Positions 1 to 12,249 of a stretch of 64,000 nt of DNA are shown here, piece by piece. The DNA is from Morinoia aosen (lineage: Eukaryota > Arthropoda > Malacostraca > Amphipoda > Talitridae), in the NCBI GenBank assembly GCA_030386875.1, contig CM059576.1, forward strand, positions 60,697,581-60,761,580. The letters run 5' to 3'. The position numbers and the translations under genes were made by a program. Under the pieces are notes generated by a model that was not told where the DNA came from, did not search any database, and saw only the letters and a program-made list of their open reading frames with translations. Positions within the stretch are counted from its first letter, which is position 1. Every line of letters begins with the position of its first letter.

Positions 1-290
1 GTTTCACCGCCGTATCACACTCATTTATTGACGGACTGCTTTTTAAAATGTATATCGATTCTAAGATGCGGAGATCGGATAAATTTGATGTTGAATCTAA
101 AGTTTTAAAAATTGTGTTTTTGAAAATATGAACTTATTTTTTAAACACAATAATTTTAAATATTTTTAAAAACACAAATTTTGAAATTTTAGCTCCAACA
201 TCAAATTTATCCGATCTCCGCATTTTAGAGTCGATATACATTAAAAAAAAAACAGTCCGTCAATAAATGAATGTGATACGGCTTTGAAAC
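1..290. mobile_element. Foldback MITE (long inverted repeats), left end possibly cut
   Basis: The first ~110 bases and the last ~105 bases of this interval are near-perfect reverse complements. GTATCACACTCATTTATTGACG near 12-33 pairs with CGTCAATAAATGAATGTGATAC near 258-279, and GCGGAGATCGGATAAATTTG near 67-86 pairs with CAAATTTATCCGATCTCCGC near 204-223. The centre is A/T-rich with no open frame. The outer ends are GTTTCA and TGAAAC. This is the form of a non-autonomous DNA transposon. No target duplication can be tested on the left because the element begins at the first base of the window. Confidence 0.85.
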
Positions 291-2863
291 TTTCCATTGT
301 TTGTTGATATTTTGTATAGTTTTTGTTTCATGTCCTTTGAATTTCATGTTCTTACATCCGGCTTATTCAGAAGATTTATGGCTAGAATGTTTTAATATTT
401 TGAATTCTCGGATTTCCAACACTGAAGATGGATTTTTCATAATCTGAAACGTTTGTTTTTTATCATGATATTCTCAGCCACGTTGGTTTTCCTTTTTATC
501 CTACGAGTGAGATTTCCCAGAAATCGATCTATTTCATTTCGTGTTGAACTATATACAATTATAATTTAATAAGTATTGTGGTACATGACGTAATTTTAAG
601 CGCAAATAAATTGTCATGAAAAACCCTTTTGTTATACTTCATTATGTGATGGATATATGGAAAAAAATATTTCATTGAGTTGTTTATGTGTGACCATCAT
701 ATTAGAAGTCAATTATTACATATGAAAAAATCAACACTAGTATTTATTTTCGTTTTAGTTTTCATTGTGCTTTTTGCACATCACATCCTTATAAATTAGA
801 GAAATGCAACGAAAAATTGTGATGATCTGTTAACAACTTCGAACAATTTAAGGAGTAGAATATTTTTGAACGAAAAATTTAGTGAATGTGGATTACGTAT
901 TTATGGATAAATCAATATTTTTCAACTCTAACACTAATTAAAGCAAATGAAGAATTAATCTGATGGACGAGACGATCGGTAAAATTGGTTGAAATGATTT
1001 GTACTGATTGTATTGAAAAATACTTCAAGTCCTTACTGGAGAGCTAAATCGTGAACTCAATGAGGAATAGATTGAAGGAATTTGAGGCAATTTATGAATT
1101 GAAAGATTGAAACTCGATGAAAATAACTTCGATTTCTTATGTATGGGCATTCATAATGAAGCATTCAGAGAATATGAGATCTCATAAATGCTTTTCGGAT
1201 TTAAGGCCCATCAAAATCTTCCATCAGGGAGGTTATGATACCACTCAGGGTTATGAAGTTATGATTCACTGAACCATGTTAGAACGTGTTAGAAGACGTT
1301 TAGACGAGAACTTATGGTTATGATGGGTTATAATAACCCATCATAGTTATGAAGTATGATTCACTGAACCGCGTTAGAACGTATTAGAAGACGTTTAAAC
1401 GTGTTAAAAACGTTTTTCTCTCATAGGATCAGCAGTCGCTAAGGGTTGAGGGTGATCCCTCCTCATCTGCTGAATTTCAATGATTCCTTAAATTCAGCTG
1501 AGTGTGCTGTCCACACCGTTCTTCTGTTATTCATTTGTGGATCAGAATTTTCTCTAGTTATTATTAGTACTCCCGTTGTTTAATCCATTCATTGAATCTT
1601 GTTTTAACCATCTACTTCAGTTGATCACAATTAATGATAATATTGATTACGTCGAGTAAAATAAAGTAAAACGATTTCGAATCCGTCCTGCAAAGTGAAC
1701 GAAGTTCAAAATTTCTGTCGATGGAATGTTAGAGCATATTAAGTTAAATGAGATTTTATTCATAAGTGTTGCATTTCATTCACCGAATAAGCCCTGTATT
1801 TGCTTGACCATTCACCACTGCCTCACTCCTTTCACCCATCTCACTCTTTTCTTCCATGAGGCTTTTTTATTTTACAGCTCACACCTCAAAACGACTATTT
1901 CTGCCGCCTGACTTTCGTTCTCCTCTTTCACTTTCTCTCTCAGATTGGCATGCACCTCAAGTTTGTAAGCATTTGCTATATCACATTTATTTCGCTTAGG
2001 TCAATTACACCCTCGCCAAATTTCATATCCTTTACACTCCAAACATGTCACACTATACATCCTCATATGAGCATTCATTCCCTGTTTTTTCACGAGCATA
2101 AGAGGAGGAACACTGAATCATGCTGATACAATCGTAGATTAATGAATCCCAACAGCACTCATTCTCTCTCTTCTCTCAAAGTAAAACGTTAGGCAGTGGA
2201 AAATCACGCTACCGTCTACTCCTCCACCATGAATTGATAATGGAATAACATCTCATGTACACGATATACGCAAGTATAAGCCACGAGTATTCTCCAATTA
2301 GATGGATACCTTTCTTGATTAAATATTCACATATCACTGCTTATTATTTAAGATAAAAATAAGAGAAGAATCTCCTAATAAATGTCATTGATGTAGGCCA
2401 AAAAAGCCACTTCCTGCGAATGCAGTTTCAATATCTGGTCGTATAACTATAGTCCCAAGAGAGAAAATATCGGTTCATATCCACCGCTACTCATAATGCG
2501 AAAATCAAAATTTCAGTGATTATATTAAGAGAATCATGTCTAAAAAATAAAGCTTTATTTACGAAATTCAGAATTTTTAAATAGGATTTCGAATCTCTGG
2601 TTTTGGTAGCGAATTGTTTGAAGAAAATTTAAGGTGAAAAAGCGTTCTGCGATTCGTACTTTACTTGATGTCGATATTTGTATTGCCGGTTTTGAATTCA
2701 TTATTTAATGTGTGTGTGGACTCATTGTCTTCGGTGCCAAAAAGTTGCACGTATGAGAATACTCACAATGTACACACAATAAACATTCGTCCACTCACAC
2801 TTTCTTCAAAACTTTTGGAAATACAATTAAACCTCGGACACTGACAATCATTTTTCGCCGCAG
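291..2863. other. Non-coding stretch (intergenic or intron)
   Basis: I see no exon, RNA gene or recognisable transposon protein here. The sequence is AT-rich, and the only structure noted is the direct repeat plus palindrome at 1251-1401. It may be an intron of the gene whose exons begin near 2.9 kb. Confidence 0.5.
1251..1401. repeat. Two direct repeats of ~56 bp flanking a short palindrome
   Basis: Copies at 1251-1306 and 1346-1401 share most bases, for example GATTCACTGAACC and TTAGAAGACGTTTA. Between them TATGATGGGTTA (1319-1330) is the reverse complement of TAACCCATCATA (1334-1345). This is a local duplication; no function is evident. Confidence 0.7.
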
Positions 2864-2981
2864 CACGTTGTTGGTGCTGATGAACCGCTTCACAAAGCTG
2901 AGTACTAATAATTCAATGAAGTTAAGAACTCAGTGGCCCCAATTGAAGAAAAACCTCAGAGCGGCAGGAGCTTCTTAAAAG
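2864..2981 (+). pseudogene. Apparently disrupted upstream part of exon A
   Basis: A good splice acceptor (pyrimidine-rich TTTTTCGCCGCAG, ending at 2863) precedes sequence that reads like protein, but not in one frame. The frame from 2864 gives VVGADEPLHKAEY, then tandem stops TAA TAA at 2906-2911. The same frame then reopens through SVAPIEEKPQSGRSFLKGLA and runs to a stop near 3010. The convincing downstream exon sequence (LAAEATLAKNLNWIMETG) is in the next frame, which has its own TAA at 2976. So a frameshift and a double stop sit within ~220 bp. This could be an assembly or sequencing error, a decayed gene, or a true exon that starts later (AG at 2980-2981 or 2989-2990). Confidence 0.4.
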
Positions 2982-3084
2982 GACTGGCAGAACATGATGC
3001 TGCGTTGTCCTAATCTGCCCGACTTGCCTAGACTAGCAGCGGAAGCGACGTTAGCTAAAAATCTAAACTGGATCATGGAGACCG
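2982..3084 (+). CDS. Unrecognised multi-exon gene, exon A (start uncertain)
   Basis: The open frame reads PDLPRLAAEATLAKNLNWIM and ends at a consensus donor (ACCG/GTGAGT) after the first base of a glycine codon. Exon B supplies the other two bases, giving ETG-RDVDA across the junction. The 5' limit is uncertain: either AG at 2980-2981, or the acceptor at 2863 if the stops upstream are errors. The Ala/Leu-rich peptide suggests a helical segment. I do not recognise the family. This is an internal exon, because no start codon or 5' UTR is evident. Confidence 0.6.
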
Positions 3085-3406
3085 GTGAGTGACGTAGCGT
3101 ATACTCCCAAGCTTTTTATTACTTTAGGAGTCTTATTTGTTTTAATGATGCAATACATCACTCAATGATGCAAAATCCGCGCAGCCTAATTTTGATTACT
3201 CTGCTTTTAAAAAACTAAATGTAAATTTTTACGTAACGAATCAAAGAACTTCAATTACCCACGATTTTAAAAATGTTCAGCTCAGCAATAAATGTATTTT
3301 AGAATCAATTTCAATATCAGTTTTAGACTATCATAAGATTTCATTAGTTTGACAGAGCCCCAAATCGTTCACCAGATTGTGAGAGGGAACCATTCTTGAT
3401 GCACAG

Positions 3407-3602
3407 GTCGTGACGTAGACGCGGTGGCCCTCATGCTACAATTATTCGCCCGCCCCAGCGCGCTATTAGTGAACATGGAGGCCGTCAAAGTAAAAGGAAC
3501 TCGCTGGCCGGAGGTGCTTCAGATCTGGGATGGAGACTTGAGCTTAAATCTGCAAAGCGATAATCCCTGTGATGAAGAGCTCTTACCTCTGCAGCAAACC
3601 TG
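3407..3602 (+). CDS. Unrecognised multi-exon gene, exon B
   Basis: The acceptor GATGCACAG/GT and donor ACCTG/GTGTAT bound a 196-bp exon with no stop. It reads RDVDAVALMLQLFARPSALL, then a tryptophan-containing stretch (TRWPEVLQIWDGDLSLNLQ), an acidic patch (DNPCDEELLP) and LQQT. The final two bases TG join the first T of exon C to make a cysteine codon, so phase is kept. GC content is visibly higher than in the flanking introns. The donor is weaker than those of exons A and C. No domain is identified. Confidence 0.7.
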
Positions 3603-6451
3603 GTGTATTAGCATAGCTCGGGATCATATTTTTATTGAACAGTAAACCAAATATATGGAATTAATTTATTCATTAATTTTCAGGGAGTTCGGTCAATCAT
3701 TCGCTATTGGAAATCTTAGAAAATGAAGCTTTGCTTCAAAATATAATAAAAGCAGTAGGATATGAACTTCAAATTTCAATAAGTTGAGGTCCTGAGCTCT
3801 TCAATGAATTAAATTTTCGCCGCGCATAAGATTACATTACTTTATAGCATACTTTTGCTAATAAATGAATGCTAATGAGCGTAAACTAACTGAGCTAGGA
3901 GTAAATATCATTGGAATAAATAATTATCAAGTTAAGGCAATATGCAAGCGTGTAATAATTATGAATTTAATGTTTTCACAGATCGAAACTTTTCACATTT
4001 TCATGTAACGGAGATTACACGATCAGGCGAGAAAAATTTTCTCGATACTTTCTGTGCTCGAAATGCAGCCGTTGAAAATTATCTGTTATATAATTTTTGA
4101 CGAAAAGGAAGCTCATCCTGTGGATCTGTGAAGCTGTTTTTTGACTGTACGTAGTTATTTCCGTCATAATTTCTCTCATGTTAACTTTGTATTGAGCATG
4201 GCGTGGAGTTGGACAGAGACTGCTTCATAAAATTGGATTGACACATTTTTCTTATTACCGTAAAACAGACTTACTGAGTATCACTGAATGATGTTTCCGC
4301 TGTTGTAATGATGCCTCGTAATAGCTCTCTAAAAGCAAGCTTTAGGGAACACATGATACATATCCTTGTTAGGGAGAACTAAAGGATGGACGTGTTCAAC
4401 TATCATTCTGACCTGGCACATTTCTTCTTGGATAGTACTATTCTCTTCACAACAATTACCAACTAGTTATATAGAAAAATAATTTAAAGAAATAATAGCG
4501 TATTTAATAGGATAGCATTCCAGGAGGCTAATCAGGTTCTGTAAGTATATTAGATCCCTCACGTTAACCTTTGGTAATGTGTGGACAATGAGGTCATGTG
4601 CGAGAAACGGAGGACACACCCTAAGGAAAAGAACAATAGGAAGAACATGTCGATGATTTTTTATTTTAGTGGCACTTTCCATTTGATGAATGGTTGAAAG
4701 TTAGAAAAAATATGGTTAGAAATATCATAAAATTCAAAGTTTAACAAAAGTGCGCAAACAGGTTTTCAGTATCGGTCACTAAAAATCCTGCCTAAAAGAA
4801 AATGGAAGGATCAATTATTCTGAAACTTTGTTCAGAGATGGAACAAATGCTGAGAAACAATATAAGATTTTTCAATTTTTTGTAAGTTTAATCGATTTTG
4901 AATTACAGCTCATGAAAATTGGGTATCTTGTTTTCTGGGACATCCGGTGTATACGAGTATTCATGCGTCACTGTTGCGTCATGTGACCTATTTTGGTGGA
5001 TTATTCTATTTCATTATGGTATTATTTATTTTATGGCTAATGATTATAACTAAAATATTTATTAATTTTTAACTAAATGATCCTATTTTGATTCTCTTTT
5101 GCTGCGCTGGGCTGCCCTGCTATCTTTTTTGTCCGATTATTGCATAAATTTATTCGAACTCTAAAATCTGTTTAAAGAAAAATTCTGGAAATTATTCCTA
5201 CTGGAGAAATTAAGACTGAGCTCAGGTCAGAAAATGTTACAATCATTACTGCTGTATTTTCATTATGTATTTCTTTTTGCCCCTTTTCATCTGTTTAATC
5301 TGTTTAATAATGCTACTGACAGAGTACAACATGGGAAAAATCGCTCCACTTAGGATCCAGGGTTATCAAGTTGCTGAACACTAAGTCAGTGTGTTCGTTA
5401 TTCGCTTATTTTTCGTCATTCTTTGAGCCATAGATTCATCTTACATTGCAAGAGAAAAAGTTATGAGAGTCCATAAAAATTTTAAGAATTTACAGGATCA
5501 ATATCTGGTAGATTGTTATTTGTTATACATGATTTATTAGAAGAAAAACAGTATGTGAGTATTTTTTCGTGAAAGTCTTAAATATATAAACCAGGGAAGC
5601 CTTTCTTGAAATTCTATTTTACTTCTCTGATGCTAATAATGATTGTTAGAAATTACATATTGTTAGAACTCACATTGTTTTTCCCTTAACAACTCTGAGA
5701 CAATGGTTTTCTTGCAAATTCATTGCAAATGCAAAATTTACATACCAGAAAAAAATGCCTCGCAGAATGGTAAATTACTTTCCAAATATTGAAATAATTA
5801 TTTTTGCATCTGAATTTTTTGTTTGTCGTCAATCAAAAACCATCAAGTACACTAAAACGACTTAGTTAACAAATTTGGTTAAGTCCATTATTGTTACAGT
5901 GGTATTATACATAGAACTTTACGGCTTGAAAAATATATTCCTCGGAATTTTTTTTATCTGATATTGCACAAGTAAATAATTCGGTAAAGTATGCAATGGT
6001 AAAATGAGCAATTGTAAATGTTTACCATTATTCTGTTTGCTTATTTAAGTTTTTCATTAGTTTGTTATGTATTATTCATTATGATAACAAAAGGGTGGTC
6101 ATGTTTTCCGAACAATTTGATATTCTAACAAGTCTCCTGGTCAGGAATGCTACCTGAGAATTATAAATCGTAATCCATTTGCACGGCAACAAATTCCACA
6201 TGAAGTATAACCGACACATGCTTTCACACACTAAAATTTAATTCATTAATACAGATAGCCAAATCTTACATGAAAAAAACTTCCGAAGTGAACAATCTCA
6301 AAGATGAAATGTTTACATTTGCGTAAAAAAATCAAAATGTTAGGGCTGCAAAAACGCTATCCATTCGTAAATAATATGATGAATGTCCTCCATTCAAGTA
6401 GCTCTTATTTCACGTGCATGGGCGCTGCTACACAAAATCCTACTTCCACAG
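3603..6451 (+). other. Intron between exons B and C
   Basis: 2,849 bp of AT-rich sequence from GTGTAT to CCACAG. I find no transposon coding remnant or RNA gene inside it; the short frames present have no protein-like composition. Confidence 0.6.
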
Positions 6452-6600
6452 TTGTCGGCTCCAGGCATTCAAAGGACGCATCGCTACTGATGTAAGCGTT
6501 GAGTCAATAGCTGCAGTGGCCACGCCCAAAGCAGTGCTGGAAGTTTGGATGGAGACAGCGTTACAACTCGGCGCCCTGGAAGGGAAATACCGGGGGCTAG
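6452..6600 (+). CDS. Unrecognised multi-exon gene, exon C
   Basis: Bounded by a pyrimidine-rich acceptor (TACTTCCACAG) and a consensus donor (CTAG/GTGAGC). The 149-bp exon reads CRLQAFKGRIATDVSVESIA, then AAVATPKAVLEVWMETALQL and GALEGKYRGL. Its last base is the first of a glycine codon completed by exon D. The regular spacing of hydrophobic residues suggests amphipathic helices. The neighbouring exons in phase are the main reason to believe it. Confidence 0.75.
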
Positions 6601-8420
6601 GTGAGCATCAAATTCTTGTACGGACTTTCAATATTCAACTATTAAATTGTGAATGATACCCGACAGAACAACAAGGTATAGTTAATATTTTGGTGTATTT
6701 TGATTGATAACTGTTAGTAATACAGCAGTTAAGAAGCTCAGTGGTTTTCGTAGTTGGGCTTCTAGATGCCCGAAGACCTGAGATGACGGGGCTTGTTGTG
6801 TTTACAGTGTATAATTCATGTGTAATTGAAATCTGATATGGTCGGTGGCGAGAACCTCGACTGATTTTGAGTTGCGTTGAGTGAAATCGGTGAAAGGGGT
6901 TACAACGCTATCAGTGGCATCTTGGAATCTCGAAAGCGAGCGTTCCAGCGCGGGATGCAGTGGTTACGAAGAGTAGAAATCGTTCTCAGCTAGCGTTGTT
7001 GGCACCATCTGCATCACATATAGTATAAGAGTTCTTGTTCCATTCCCAACAGCAGAGCAAGCTGTTGACGCCGAAAGGGTGAAAAATATAAAGTCCTTTT
7101 AAGGGGACTCTACCAAAAAAGTCCGTCATTTTAGGACAGATTTTTCTGAAATTTTCACCATGGGTGTGAAATGGGGCAACGATTATTTTTTGTATTTGTA
7201 TTTTTTGTATTTTTATTGAAAAATCAATTTTTTGGAAGTGAAAGATGTATATTCTATAAAATGCTACTTCTCTTGCAATTTTGAAGTTACAGAACTGCCA
7301 ACATGTTTTTCAGATAAATTAATGTAATATCTAAAAGTTACTGCATGATTTTTTGATACTTGGATTCGTTGAATTTTAAAATATTTTTTCCGTCAATGAC
7401 TTTTTTCCTCTAATTTATCATACTATATTCAACTAACGCAACTTTTCAAAAAATCTTACATTAACTTATAGCTTTTATTAAGCCCTATCGATTGATATAT
7501 GCGGCATTCCTATAACTTTTAAACTGTGGAGGAAGAAGCATTATAAACGACGATCATTAGAGGTTTTCACTACAGTCCTAATTAGCTGAGGACTCGTACC
7601 AGCGGCAGTCAAAATAAACACAGTTACGTCATCATAATTCCCTCATTGAGTTAAAGAATGTTTCATTTAAGTACGAAAGCATTTTGACTTAAAGGCAATA
7701 GGTAAGCTTTCCTGCTAATTTTCGCAAGCGAACACTCAGAACTGAGTAGTTGTAAGGGGTGGAAGGTTGGGTCACCCTACGATTCGCTTTTTCCCTTTTC
7801 TTTTTCCCTTTTTCAGTGTTCAAATTTAAGATTCCGCATTCAATTTCTATAGGTGTTCAGGTAAAGCATCTCTTATGTTAATACTTTGAACATTCTGAAT
7901 TTTCAATTTATTTATGTAGTATTTCAAATCATGTAGGGATAATGGTATTACGTTTTTGGTGGTTTCAAGTCGAGACCCATTCCACAAGTATTTTTTTCTC
8001 GGAGTAAACCTTATACCTGATTCTTTTTTCCTTTCCATCGTTTTACTACGTCTTATTGTTTCTGACAATAGAGTATCATCAGTTTTTTCTCATTACTGCG
8101 GATGCAATTACAGAAGCTCTTTAGCCAAATAGCCGGCAGCCCAAGACCTGCAAATAAAGCTGAAATTGTGAATATAAACCCCCTTTTCACAGTATCTTCC
8201 GAAACGAAAGAACTTTCTGTCTTTTTTACAAATCACACATACTTTTGACCAGTATCTTACTGTTGTTTGTAATTGATTATTTAGGATTAATAGTATCAGT
8301 TTCCTTCCTACACTTTACCCAGTACATTATTTTTTAAACGTCATTATATGAATATGTTATATTTTTAATAGTTTAAGTTCATTTTATCACCGTCAGATTG
8401 TAATCGAATTACAGATAGAA

Positions 8421-8702
8421 TCACTGAATATGAATGTGTGTCATTAGGAATATTAGTTTTAAATTCTGCTTCCATTTTAAAATCAAGTATAGTTTCTTTG
8501 ATACGTTCATTTTGTCTGCTGATATCAAACACAAAAATAGGATAAAAATGTTCATAGTGTCTGTAATCGATTGCAAAAATTTCATGAGATACATAATCTT
8601 TAACATCTTATAAGCTGTAGCATAATTGTTGGAATCAAATTCAATGTGTAAATAGTGATCAGGGCATCGTTCGTTATACAGCTGAACACATGCATTCGTC
8701 AA
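8421..8702 (-). pseudogene. Fragment of element-encoded protein, 3' part of relic
   Basis: A 93-codon minus-strand frame begins MTNACVQLYNERCPDHYLHI and contains EFDSNNYATAYKMLKIMY before turning into low-complexity hydrophobic sequence. It follows the structural-type fragments in the same strand and order. I cannot assign a function; its membership of the relic is inferred from position and composition. Confidence 0.3.
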
Positions 8703-9156
8703 GTTACAATGATCGGAAAGTCCATTGTTTACTACTTGTGAATTACCTTTCTTAGTTCGGAATACTAAAAATTAGATATCGAGGTCGTTGAGATCCTGAA
8801 TTTGTAGTTGAGATCCATTTTAAGAATTTCTGTTGAGAGATTACAAATGTTTGTTCTAATTGTCTATGCAAATAAGGAATAGGCAATGCTATTTTATCCT
8901 TAATTTAAAGATATAGCTTGATCTTCCATATTAGTTCCGGAATAATACTTATACCTTCAAATACTTTGACATGCTAGCTTGCATCTTTCTCATTCGTTTT
9001 AATAGAGCATTAGAATTATCACCTCCACTCAAAGTCAGAGCATGTTTCAGTAGATAAATTACCTTCTTATAAAATTCATTAAATCCAATCATATATTCGA
9101 GAGGGACAGCAACGCTAAATTTCCCATTAGCTGAACCTAACTAGTCATTTAGATCA

Positions 9157-9405
9157 CTAAATCCATTCTGATTTTTCATTATTCTTAGTATCAAAGCTCC
9201 AGAAAAATATCGTGTTTTCTTTTAAAATTCCCGGATAGCTAACTAATCCTTTTAAAGTTGTTATAATTACAGGGTATCTATAGCCTTCAATTTCTTCATC
9301 TCCAATTTTGTAAAGAACTCTATCAAACAAATGCATCAATCCATTGTTGATTATTTTTATTTTTTCGTTTTTAAAATAACAATCACTTTCATTTTCTTCA
9401 TTCAA
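9157..9405 (-). pseudogene. Element-encoded protein fragment
   Basis: An 82-codon minus-strand frame containing KIINNGLMHLFDRVLYKIGD, followed by a Tyr-rich stretch and SYPGILKENTIFFWSFDT. It is truncated at both ends and lies upstream, in element order, of the 8421-8702 piece. The style resembles the uncharacterised structural-type proteins that accompany rve integrases in insect large DNA transposons, from memory of that group. No database check was possible. Confidence 0.35.
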
Positions 9406-9618
9406 AGTTCTTTCTATATAAATGAAACTTTTATTAGGTTATACAAACTGATCTTGATTCTGGATAATGATCTTGATATCGTTATGTTCACGATTCCGAT
9501 CAGTACCTATTTGTGGTTCATAGTTATGCGTTTCAATTTTTTCAATTGATTCATCAACTTTGATGTTTACATTCCATCTCAAAGAATCCATTTTTTAAAA
9601 TAATTTTCTCAAATGATC

Positions 9619-9927
9619 TTAATTTCGAGATCTTAAGCGTAATCGAACAGTTACTTCTTCACCTCTGGTATTTAAAGTATTTCCATTTTGATCAGTAAGC
9701 CACATTCTCATATCACACATTGAAGGTAGATATATCAGTTGATGAATTGATTTGTTTGGATTTTTTGCGATTTTATATCCTGGCAGGATATTTGGGAAAA
9801 AAATATAATAATTGTTCAAAAAACCGTTGAGGTATGAGCCGTTAATTGCATTACAATGAACGAGTATTGCGTTAAGAGACATTATTTTCACTATATTTAC
9901 ACTTTCATGCTCTCCAAAACCTGACAT
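9619..9927 (-). pseudogene. Element-encoded structural-type protein, C-terminal fragment
   Basis: A 102-codon minus-strand frame. Its end reads WLTDQNGNTLNTRGEEVTVR followed by LRLRSRN. This 'DQ(D/N)G-RGEE-TVR-L' ending is one I associate with a conserved uncharacterised protein of insect integrase-bearing large DNA transposons. It starts MSGFGEHESVN. The reading is intact over this stretch but the upstream portion (about 10,000-10,300, minus) is frame-broken, so it is a relic. Confidence 0.45.
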
Positions 9928-10489
9928 AGTTTGTTCATATCTTAATGTATTTAAATAATTTTTCTATTTGAAAATACTTTCAACGCTGGTGAATGAAGAA
10001 ATATGATACATTTCAAAGTATTAATATTTACCTCGATTTCAACGAAACCTACTGGTGTTTTTTGAATGAATTCGTTTATACTTTCTATTTCATAACAACT
10101 TGTTGGAATTGTACTCACATATTTAATAAATGTAATTCAAAATAAAACTCATCATTACATTCATCAATGTTAGGAACAGAATGATACATGTCTAACCCAT
10201 CCTATGCCATTTTGAGAAATTTATAATTGTTCAATTCTATTGCTGGAAGAAAATTTATTCTAATATCACTTCTTCTATCACTAATTACAATACTTTGTGG
10301 TTTTTTTGAACAATAAATCATTTAACATTATGATTTCAGCACCCTTTAATAAACCTCTGTTTAAAAGTTATTGTATAGGTATTTACAGTTCACTAAAAAC
10401 TTCTGTATTTCCAACGTTAAAGGAGCCGAACAATAACTGATAATTTTTTACAAGATCATTGATTTTAGATGGTAATTCACTAAAACCTG

Positions 10490-10790
10490 ATCCTAAAACG
10501 TCTGAATCCACTCCGGGAGGAGGAGGAAAGGCATAGGAGTTGCAGTTCCGTGGTCTCCGTGTCTCCGTAAGTAAGTAGGTCTCCGTGAAGGGCTGAAAAA
10601 CGGTCTTGGGTTTGTCGAAGGACTTGGGTCTCGACTCGAACTTGAGGATTCAAAACTTTTTACTATTATACTGTTTGTTGAAGGACTTGATACAAGTTGC
10701 GATCTTGTACTTGGTCTACTCCTTAATTGTGGACTTGGTTTACGACTTGATTCACGATTTGATGGACTTACTGAACTAATTGCTTCAACT
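10490..10790 (-). pseudogene. Ser/Pro-rich segment of the relic's structural-type ORF
   Basis: On the minus strand the sequence reads ESSRKPSPQLRSRPSTRSQL, then more Ser/Thr/Pro/Arg-rich text and, after a frame change, a short run of prolines (PPPPG). Repeated CAAGTCC-type codons make it low-complexity. It sits between the integrase and the structural-type fragments, consistent with a linker in one element protein. It is frame-broken. Confidence 0.35.
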
Positions 10791-11199
10791 GCTGAACGAA
10801 CTCCAGTTTTTTGATGTTTTTTTTATAAAAGGCTTTGCTGAATTTATAATATTTCTCTCCCCTATTTGCTTTTATAGTACCATCTTCCCTCAAATACAAA
10901 CCAGAAGAATTCATTTCAACGTTTCCATGCAAAATGAAAGAAATTCATTGCTATACATCCATCGAAAATGCAGGATTCAGAAGAGGGTAAAGATAGTTCA
11001 TCAGCAGGCTTTCTGTTGATAGATTCAAGTTTTGCATGAGGTATATCTTTTATTACCAACCTAGTTTGCTCAGTTTAGTCAGCAACATTAGATAAGGGTT
11101 CTATCGATGGTTTGTAATCGTTTTTAACACCATGGTATAAATTTGTTCGGTTATTTTATCATTTGCGAATTGCTTTTTGCAATTCTTTGTACAGTTTAT

Positions 11200-12070
11200 T
11201 AAGTCTGATTCAGTTTTGACATCAATCAACGCCATAGTTTAAAAAGGAAGTACTCAAAAATCATTAAAACTTCCTATTATTTCTTCACAATCCATATCTT
11301 TTAATCTGTAAGTCACTGGTTCAATAGACAGTATTTGGGATATAATGAATGACTCAATAGCGAAATTTGGCAAATAACCCTTACGAAAGTCTACGTTTTT
11401 ACTTATCCTCTCTATCCCCAATTTGAGTTTCGGTGGTGTGAAAGTTGGTCCGGTTGGAGGAAATAAGTTTTCATAAACCTTTTTACTGTTTTTTTTCCAA
11501 TGATGCTTGGTTAGGTGTCAATTTTATTAATTTATGATGGCTATTTTTGTATTTCCGCATTTTAGTTTTTAACGTCCTGTTGCAGCGTTCCACAACTTGC
11601 GCTTTTGTTTCATTTTTTGAACCAAACCACTGAACGTTATGTTTCTTAAATAGTACTTGAGTTTTTTATTTGTGAAATCTATGCATTGATCCGTCTGAAC
11701 TTGAGAAGGAATTCGTTTTTAAACAGTTTTTGAAAAGAAGTTTTGATTTCCTCACCTGTCTTCTTACTTATTGGAATCGCCCGTGCATATTTACTGAAAA
11801 TCTCAATTACTGTATAAGTGTTGTTATTTCTTTGATATTTGTAGTTTTCATGACAGCCAAATCAGCTTGCCATTGATCATCAATTCTTGATACGTTCACC
11901 CTTCTCGTTTTGAAATTAATTTTTAATAGTTCATGTAGAGTGTGAGTTTTTTAAGTTTCTAATCAATTCTGTACATGAGTTGAATATTTGCCGGATTTTT
12001 TGCAAATTGTTTCATTCCAGTATAACCGGTCTTAGGATTATGATATAAGGTGTTTAAGATTTTATCGCTC
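11200..12070 (-). pseudogene. Frameshifted rve-type integrase
   Basis: Minus-strand pieces in several frames appear in the order expected for an integrase. An N-terminal piece with NPKTGYTGMKQFAK lies near 12050. IDDQWQADLAVMK, the first catalytic aspartate region, lies near 11890. YTVIEIFSKYARAIPISKKT lies near 11800. A region matching the second catalytic segment lies near 11680, and a chromodomain-side end with GYLPNF and VTYRLKDMDCEEIIGSF lies near 11380-11250. The order and the QADL/FSKYA motifs are characteristic of the retroviral-like integrase core. Frame changes and stops show it is dead. Confidence 0.6.
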
Positions 12071-12249
12071 ACCACAGTGATTGTGCTTTGATGTTTTTTT
12101 GAAATTTCTAGACATGTAGCTTTTACCAGCCATTATTACGCTAACTAATTTAGCATCTTGTCGAACGCACTCGTAGTCTGGTTCATTTGGATAAGTTGCA
12201 ATATCAGTGGCTTTTTTTTGCTAGATTATCATCAGCTCAGCATAATTTC

